Shown: one piece after another, positions 59,403 to 64,000 of the stretch
How the letters are laid out: every line of letters begins with the position of its first letter
Numbering within the stretch: the first letter of the stretch is position 1
Assembly: GCF_900177275.1 (NCBI RefSeq)
Contig: NZ_FXAG01000005.1
Coordinates: 124,001 to 188,000, forward strand
From: Pseudogulbenkiania subflava DSM 22618
GTDB lineage: Bacteria > Pseudomonadota > Gammaproteobacteria > Burkholderiales > Chromobacteriaceae
DNA length: 64,000 nt
Reading direction: 5' to 3'
The notes under the pieces: generated by a model
What the model was told of the DNA's origin: nothing
Seen by the model: only the letters and a program-made list of their open reading frames with translations
Database searches by the model: none
Program-made: the position numbers and the translations under genes

Positions 59403-60941
59403 ATGAGTGCTAACGTCGCTGCTGCACAGACCAAGCCGCTTGAAGGCGGGGCGTTGTGGCTGGCTGCCTTGATGCTGGCGGCCGCCAACTTCCTGGTGGT
59501 GCTCGACACCACCATCGCCAACGTGTCGGTACCCAATATTGCCGGCGGATTGGCCGTGTCCTCCAGTCAGGGGACGTATGTCATTACTTCGTACGCCGTG
59601 GCCGAGGCCATCATCGTTCCGCTGACGGGCTGGCTGGCCGCCCGCTTCGGAACGGTACGCCTGTTTGTCGTATCGATGCTGTTGTTCGGGCTGTTCTCGG
59701 TGCTGTGCGGCTTTGCCAACTCGATCGAGCTCCTAGTGCTGTTCCGTGTTTTGCAGGGCTTGGCCGGTGGACCGTTGATGCCGATGTCCCAGACCCTGCT
59801 GCAGCAGATTTTCCCGAAAGAGAAAGCCGGCGCCGCCATTGGTCTGTGGAGCATGACCACGCTGGTGGCGCCCATCATGGGGCCGATTCTGGGGGGCTAC
59901 CTGTGTGACCAGGTGGGTTGGTCATGGATCTTCTTCATCAATGCGCCGCTCGCGATCACGTGCAGTTACTTTGGCTGGCAGATGCTCAAGCGCTTTGAAG
60001 GCAAGCTGATCAAGCTGCCTGTCGACGCCGTCGGGTTGGCTTTGCTTATTGCCTGGGTGGCGTCGTTGCAGCTGATGTTGGACGAAGGGAAAAATCTGGA
60101 CTGGTTCTCGTCTCCCGAGATCGTGGCCCTGGCAATCATCGCCGTCATCGGCTTTGCCGCCTTCATGATCTGGGAAATGACGGCAAGCAACCCTATCGTC
60201 AACCTGCGCGTGTTTCGCCATCGTGGTTACTGGGCCAGCGTGCTGACCATTTCGCTTGCCTTCGGCTCGTTTTTTGGCGCGACGGTTCTGACGCCGCAAT
60301 GGCTGCAGAGCTATATGGGCTACACCGCTACCCAGGCCGGTTACGCTACGGCCATGAGCGGCATCCTGGCGGTGATTGCCGCGCCGATCGCGGCGCAAAT
60401 GTCGACCAAGATGGACCCGCGCCCGCTGGTGTTCTTTGGGGTGATGTGGCTTGGCGGTGTGACGCTGTTCCGCAGCTTCGGCACCTCCGACATGGGTTTC
60501 TGGCAGGTGGCTTTGCCCTTGCTGTTCCAGGGGCTTGGCATGCCTTTCTTCTTCGTTCCGTTAACTGGCCTTGCCATGGCCAGCGTCGAGACCGAGGAGA
60601 TGGCTTCCGCGGCGGGTTTGATGAGTTTCTTGCGGACGCTATCCGGCGCCTTTGCGACCTCGCTGGTCACGACTTCTTGGGAAGACAAGGCCTCCTACAA
60701 TCGGGCTGAACTGTCCGGCTTTGTCGATGCGACCGGGCAGGCCTTGCAAAGCCTGACCCAGAGCGGTATGAGTACCGAAACCGCTAGGGGTATGATCGAC
60801 CAACTGGTGCAGTCGCAAAGCATCATGCTGTCGACTAACCAGATTTTCTGGCTGAGCGGACTGTCGTTCGTGATCGCAGCTTGCGCGATATGGTTGGCGC
60901 CACGCCCGACCAAGGTGGCGGATACCGGCAACGTTCATTAG
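59403..60941 (+). CDS. emrB: EmrB/QacA-type MFS drug exporter (DHA2 family)
   Basis: 512 residues with about 14 membrane helices. Motif D1-like LDTTIANVSVPNIAGGLAVSSSQGTYVITSYAVAEAIIVPLTGWLAARFGTVRLFV and motif C-like LWSMTTLVAPIMGPILGGYLCDQVGWSWIFFINAPLA match EmrB. It exports hydrophobic compounds or uncouplers by proton antiport. It is the last gene of the three-gene operon. Confidence 0.94.
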   Translation: MSANVAAAQTKPLEGGALWLAALMLAAANFLVVLDTTIANVSVPNIAGGLAVSSSQGTYVITSYAVAEAIIVPLTGWLAARFGTVRLFVVSMLLFGLFSVLCGFANSIELLVLFRVLQGLAGGPLMPMSQTLLQQIFPKEKAGAAIGLWSMTTLVAPIMGPILGGYLCDQVGWSWIFFINAPLAITCSYFGWQMLKRFEGKLIKLPVDAVGLALLIAWVASLQLMLDEGKNLDWFSSPEIVALAIIAVIGFAAFMIWEMTASNPIVNLRVFRHRGYWASVLTISLAFGSFFGATVLTPQWLQSYMGYTATQAGYATAMSGILAVIAAPIAAQMSTKMDPRPLVFFGVMWLGGVTLFRSFGTSDMGFWQVALPLLFQGLGMPFFFVPLTGLAMASVETEEMASAAGLMSFLRTLSGAFATSLVTTSWEDKASYNRAELSGFVDATGQALQSLTQSGMSTETARGMIDQLVQSQSIMLSTNQIFWLSGLSFVIAACAIWLAPRPTKVADTGNVH

Positions 60942-60983
60942 AAAGGTGTCCGGTGGGCTGGCGAGTGGTCAGCCGCCAGTGTT

Positions 60984-61026
60984 CAAGAAAGGTCTAGAGC
61001 GTGCCCAAGGCAAAAGACCTTTCTTG
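60984..61026 (+). terminator. Long hairpin after emrB, possible terminator
   Basis: CAAGAAAGGTCT (60984-60995) and AGACCTTTCTTG (61015-61026) are perfectly complementary with a 19-base loop. No T-run follows, so intrinsic termination is uncertain. Confidence 0.5.
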
Positions 61027-61333
61027 CAACCGCATTGATAGGTTCTGAAAGACGCTGGCGGGAAGCTGGCTCTGCCGTACAAGCCCCTGCTGTTTCTGGC
61101 GCGTCCTGCGCCATCTCTTCTCGCTAAATTCCGCTTCCGATTCCGTGCGCGCTCGCCTGTGTCCGCGCGTCATTTCTTCCCCGGCGATTCGATCGGGCTG
61201 TTCTCATTCTCGGTGCGACAAATCCCCGTATTGATGTGCCTGGTTGTACCTGTGTACTGAGGTGTTTGGCGTTCTATCTTGAAGTTTGATGTATATTACG
61301 TATAACGTGTAAAAAATACGATAATATGAAAAT

Positions 61334-61369
61334 GTACAATGATTATTTACATAATCGTTGCACTATAAT
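61334..61369 (+). promoter_or_regulatory. Recombinase promoter region with 30-bp inverted repeat
   Basis: Arms 61334-61346 and 61351-61363 are complementary at 11 of 13 positions around a TTAC centre; the inner GATTAT/ATAATC is perfect. A consensus TATAAT (61364-61369) starts at the very next base, 27 bases before the ATG. No good -35 exists apart from the repeat itself, so binding there would govern expression. Confidence 0.6.
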
Positions 61370-61395
61370 GGCGGGGGTCAAAAAGAGGGGGTGAA

Positions 61396-62580
61396 ATGGT
61401 GGGGTCGAGCCTAAAGGGGTTACCGGCAGGTGATGAAGTCGCGCTTTTGGTGCGCCGGGAAGGGGTGTCCGTTGCTCAGGGGGAGAATCGATCGCCTTTA
61501 CATGGCGAGTCATGTCAGATTGCGGCCGGCAATGATCTGGAGGCGATCGAATGCTGGCTGGCGACGATCGATAATCCCAATACGCATCGCGCTTACCGGA
61601 AAGAGGCGTATCGTTTGTTGTTGTGGTCGATCAGCTTCCGGCAAAAAAGCATTTCCAGCTTGCGAGTGGACGATTTGCACGGCTATTTCGACTGGCTTGC
61701 GGCGCCAGAGCGTCACCGCGATTGGCCGTCACACTGGCGGTTGATCAACGGCCCGTTGAAAGAGTCCAGCCGCCGACAGGCAAAAATCATTCTCCAGGCC
61801 TTGTTCGATTATCTGGTCAACGCGGCCTATCTGGCTGCCAATCCTTTTCGCTTGCTCGGTAAAAACCAGCGCGGCAGGGAAACCATCGCGCCGGCGGGAT
61901 TCGACAGCGAGGGGCAGGTGGCCATCAATCGGTGGATCGAGCCGGCTCTTTGGGGGTGGCTGGCTGAATTTCTGGGTACGCTTCCCGTCTCGACGCCGAT
62001 CCGCTTGGCACGGGTCGAGCGATTACGGTTCATCCTGTTGTGGCTGTATAGAACGGCGGCGCGGCGAAGCGAGCTGGCTGGTGCGCGCATGGGGCATGTT
62101 CACCGCAGTCACGGTTTATGGCTGTGGCGGGTGATAGGCAAAGGCGGGCGCGTGGTCGATGTGCCGCTCGATCATCAGGCGTTGGAGGCTTTGGTGCGCT
62201 ACCGCCGGTTCCGGGGTTTGACCGATTATCCGGGCCGTGGCGAGGGCGGGGTGCCGCTGGTTGCGGCGCTGGACGGGGAAAGGGCCGTCCAGGGCTTGCA
62301 GATCTACAGCTCATTGAAGTGGTTCTTCCGGATGGCCGAACCGGCGGCGCGAGCTGTGGAGGAACAATGGGGTGATGCCTTGAAGGGGGCTTCGACCCAC
62401 TGGATTCGCCACTCCCTGGCATCTCATGCTGCCAGGGCCGGGGTGCCGATCCATCTGACCGCAGAGCGCTTGCGGCACAAGTCGCATGCCACGACGCAGC
62501 GTTACTACATCCACTCGAGCCTGAAAGAACAGGCGGAAGCATTCGATCGTGATCTGCTGCAAAGAGAGGGTGAGGGGTGA
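61396..62580 (+). CDS. Tyrosine recombinase/phage-type integrase
   Basis: 394 residues from ATG 61396, AGAGGGGG upstream. An N-terminal SAM-like DNA-binding domain (about 50-170, NPNTHRAYRKEAYRLLLWSI, SSRRQAKIILQALFDYL) precedes the catalytic domain. The catalytic set is visible: Arg in TAARRSELAGARMGHV, HWIRHSLASHAARAGVPIHLTAERLRHKSHATTQRYYIH giving H-x-x-R, His and the Tyr nucleophile. It belongs to no IS element here: no flanking repeats or cargo are evident. A KfrA-like gene follows 96 bases later. Confidence 0.88.
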   Translation: MVGSSLKGLPAGDEVALLVRREGVSVAQGENRSPLHGESCQIAAGNDLEAIECWLATIDNPNTHRAYRKEAYRLLLWSISFRQKSISSLRVDDLHGYFDWLAAPERHRDWPSHWRLINGPLKESSRRQAKIILQALFDYLVNAAYLAANPFRLLGKNQRGRETIAPAGFDSEGQVAINRWIEPALWGWLAEFLGTLPVSTPIRLARVERLRFILLWLYRTAARRSELAGARMGHVHRSHGLWLWRVIGKGGRVVDVPLDHQALEALVRYRRFRGLTDYPGRGEGGVPLVAALDGERAVQGLQIYSSLKWFFRMAEPAARAVEEQWGDALKGASTHWIRHSLASHAARAGVPIHLTAERLRHKSHATTQRYYIHSSLKEQAEAFDRDLLQREGEG

Positions 62581-62593
62581 CTGTGGCGCCTCA

Positions 62594-62661
62594 TTGAAAA
62601 TGAAATGACTTTATAATCACGCGCTGATTTTTTGACATGGCGGTGATATCGATAACCGCGC
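62594..62661 (+). promoter_or_regulatory. Possible kfrA promoter region
   Basis: TTGAAA and TATAAT (62612-62617) occur between the recombinase and the KfrA-like gene, but their spacing is only 12 bases, so another -35 or an activator would be required. Further on, a TATCGATA palindrome lies close to the start codon, a possible KfrA self-binding site. Confidence 0.3.
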
Positions 62662-62676
62662 AGAAGGGGGCAGAGG

Positions 62677-63729
62677 GTGACGGATATTTATTCCCGCATT
62701 CGTCAGGTAGCGTTTGAATTGGTTGGAGAGGGCGTTTGGCCGACGGTCATCGAAGTCCGTGCACGCTTGGGCACTGGCTCGAACACCACGATCAACAACA
62801 CGCTGAAGACCTGGCGACAGGAGTTCTTGTCCCGCATGGCGGTTTCCTCGCGCCGGCCCGATTGGCCGCCGGGTTTGGCCGAAGCGTTTGAGCAAATCTG
62901 GCAGCGTGCGTGTGATGAGTCCGACCACCGGTTGGAGTCGATCAAACAGGAATGGCAGACGGAACTGGCTGCCGAAAAAGGCGCAAACGACGAATTGCGG
63001 CAGTCGCTAGAAAATGCCGAGCTTGCCTTGGTCGCCACGCGGCACGAACTGGATATGGAATCTGCCAAGCTGACGGCCATGGCGGGACAGCTGAAGTCCG
63101 AGGAGGCGCGGCGGGAAGCACTGGAGCAGGGGTTGCGGGATCGCGAGCTGGCGCTGGAGAAGGCGGTGGCCCAGGTTGGCAAAATCCAGCAAGAGGCCGA
63201 TGGACGATTTGCCGAGTTCAAGGAAAAGACCGAGAGTCAGGTGCGGCAAGAGAAAGAAGAAAGCGCCCGGCGTGAGGCTTTGGCGTATGAGCGCCTTGAG
63301 GGCTTGCGTGTGCGTCTGTATGAGCAGGTCGAGGAAGAGCGACAGCAGATGAAACAGGAAGTCGGAAGGCTGGAGGGAGATCTGCTCGGCACGCGCAAGG
63401 AAATGAGTCGAACCAATGCGCAGTGGCAGGAGCGGCTGACCGAGCGCGAACGAGAATGCGGACGCTTGTCGGCCAGGCTCGAGACGCTCGAAGAACAGCG
63501 CGAACAGCTCCAACGCATGCTTGATAATGAAACGCAAACCCGCCATCGGCTTAACGAGCAGCTACTGGAGATGTCTTCTGTGGTGAGCCGCTCGGAGGCC
63601 GAACGTCGCTCCATCCTGCAAGGGTATCTGGAACAACTGGTGTGCGATCTCGGCGAGGGTGCCGCCGAAATCGCGAAGATGGATGCCTCCGCCTTGCGGC
63701 AATGGCTGGAGGTGCGGGTGCCGCGTTGA
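62677..63729 (+). CDS. kfrA: KfrA-like DNA-binding coiled-coil protein
   Basis: 350 residues from GTG 62677, preceded by AGAAGGGGG. Residues 1-75 match the KfrA N-terminal domain (IYSRIRQVAFELVGEGVWPTVIEVRARLGTGSNTTINNTLKTWRQEF), a helix-turn-helix. Residues about 85-320 are a continuous coiled coil full of Glu, Arg and Leu heptads, with almost no Gly or Pro. Plasmid KfrA is a self-repressing, filament-forming DNA-binding protein that aids segregation. Here it is chromosomal and paired with a tyrosine recombinase, so a role in recombination or nucleoid binding is possible. Confidence 0.85.
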   Translation: MTDIYSRIRQVAFELVGEGVWPTVIEVRARLGTGSNTTINNTLKTWRQEFLSRMAVSSRRPDWPPGLAEAFEQIWQRACDESDHRLESIKQEWQTELAAEKGANDELRQSLENAELALVATRHELDMESAKLTAMAGQLKSEEARREALEQGLRDRELALEKAVAQVGKIQQEADGRFAEFKEKTESQVRQEKEESARREALAYERLEGLRVRLYEQVEEERQQMKQEVGRLEGDLLGTRKEMSRTNAQWQERLTERERECGRLSARLETLEEQREQLQRMLDNETQTRHRLNEQLLEMSSVVSRSEAERRSILQGYLEQLVCDLGEGAAEIAKMDASALRQWLEVRVPR

Positions 63730-63730
63730 C

Positions 63731-63842
63731 GCGTCGCTAACAAAACCCTCTTGGCGTTGTTGCGCGGCCTTGCCGTACTACTTGTACTGTCTGCGGCCGC
63801 GCGCCTAGCCAAGACCGTTGCACTGGGTCTTGTTAGTGACTC
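63731..63842. repeat. 112-bp imperfect palindromic element
   Basis: The left end GCGTCGCTAACAAAACCC mirrors the right end GGGTCTTGTTAGTGACTC, and inner arms TCTTGGCGTTG/TGCGCGGCC mirror GGCCGCGCGCCTAGCCAAGA; one arm carries a roughly 12-base insertion. The centre has GTAC-TACTT-GTAC. It begins one base after the kfrA stop and ends 11 bases before the stop of the converging msr gene, so it may be a MITE/REP-like element serving as terminator. Confidence 0.6.
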
Positions 63843-63853
63843 TAAAGGCTGGG

Positions 63854-64000
63854 TTACGTGAAGAGTCGGCTGAGCGGTGCCACGATGTCATCAAGGAAGC
63901 GGGCGTCGATCTCATCGAACTCGTTCAGGTGCTCGGAGTCGACATCCAGCACGGCGGCAACCTGGCCGTCCGGTCCGTGTACCGGGACGACGATCTCCGA
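63854..64000 (-). CDS. msrC: GAF-domain free methionine-(R)-sulfoxide reductase, C-terminal part
   Basis: The frame is open to the window edge; 48 residues are visible up to TAA at 63854. The sequence SEIVVPVHGPDGQVAAVLDVDSEHLNEFDEIDARFLDDIVAPL matches the end of fRMsr (YebR/MsrC) proteins, whose V-L-D-V-D-S block is conserved. The enzyme reduces free methionine-R-sulfoxide in the cytoplasm. The catalytic cysteines lie outside the window, so activity cannot be judged. Confidence 0.75.
   Translation of the reverse strand, partial: SEIVVPVHGPDGQVAAVLDVDSEHLNEFDEIDARFLDDIVAPLSRLFT

Larger units (their letters stand above)
60942..61395. other. Gene-free spacer between emrB and the recombinase
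   Basis: No gene seen. It contains a perfect 12-bp inverted repeat after emrB (60984-61026), a GC-rich middle with stops in all frames, then an AT-rich segment from 61270 with the recombinase promoter and a 30-bp inverted repeat. The sharp base composition change near 61270 may mark the edge of an acquired unit. Confidence 0.5.

Noticed and set aside
1-64000. CRISPR arrays, rRNA or tRNA genes, replication origin
   Set aside because: Reading all intergenic stretches showed no regularly spaced direct repeats, no tRNA cloverleaf with a TTCRA arm, no rRNA sequence and no DnaA-box cluster.

Overview
The window looks like chromosomal DNA of a Betaproteobacterium, most likely Neisseriales (Chromobacteriaceae-like). 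This is inferred from the ribBA-ribH-nusB-thiL-pgpA order, the high GC of the housekeeping genes and the protein families present; no rRNA or tRNA is in the window to confirm it. The sequence ends inside genes on both sides: ribBA at the left and a GAF-domain methionine sulfoxide reductase at the right.

Layout. (1) 1-3.6 kb: riboflavin, transcription, thiamine and phospholipid housekeeping genes on the + strand, then a small basic protein. A 370-bp non-coding patch follows, holding a palindrome, a decayed copy of part of that gene and two tandem structured repeats. (2) 3.9-27.6 kb, all on the - strand: a large surface-polysaccharide locus. From its upstream end it carries a small GfcA/YjbE-like secreted protein, a YjbH (GfcD)-PAP2 fusion, a Wza-type exporter, a Wzz chain-length protein, a Wzx flippase, pseudaminic acid genes (pseC, pseF, pseG, a formyltransferase, pseI), a KpsS-like glycosyltransferase, a Wzy polymerase, a GT4 enzyme, the L-FucNAc genes (wbjB, wbjC, wbjD), a WbuB-like transferase, a WecA/WbpL-like initiating transferase and a translationally coupled Ca2+/H+ antiporter. 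Taken together this resembles an O-antigen capsule (group 4-like) locus. AT-rich wzy, wzx and formyltransferase genes suggest piecemeal acquisition. (3) 28.2-42.1 kb, - strand: a complete Tad/Flp pilus locus (two flp prepilins, tadV, an AAA+ ATPase, cpaB/rcpC, rcpA secretin, lipoprotein, tadG, two TadE-like pseudopilins, tadZ, tadA, tadB, tadC, tadD).

(4) 42.4-48.9 kb, + strand, divergent from flp: a compact six-gene set behind a promoter that overlaps a perfect palindrome. It encodes a GT-C-like polytopic membrane protein, a SAM methyltransferase, an EmrE/ArnE-like small transporter, an ArnC-like polyprenyl-phosphate glycosyltransferase, an AsnB-type amidotransferase and an ICMT-like membrane methyltransferase. 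This has the parts of a three-component (Gtr-like) glycan-decoration system with extra tailoring enzymes, and is my best candidate for an undescribed system. (5) 49.1-60.9 kb: two multidrug efflux systems, an RND tripartite pump with a divergent AcrR-like TetR repressor, and an EmrAB-type MFS tripartite pump with its own divergent TetR gene. Both have clear palindromic operators. (6) 61.4-63.7 kb: a tyrosine recombinase and a KfrA-like coiled-coil DNA-binding protein. A 30-bp inverted repeat abuts the recombinase -10 box, and a 112-bp palindromic element follows kfrA.

Functions are assigned from protein motifs and neighbourhood; no database search was possible. Starts were chosen from ribosome-binding sites, overlaps with neighbours and family N-termini.
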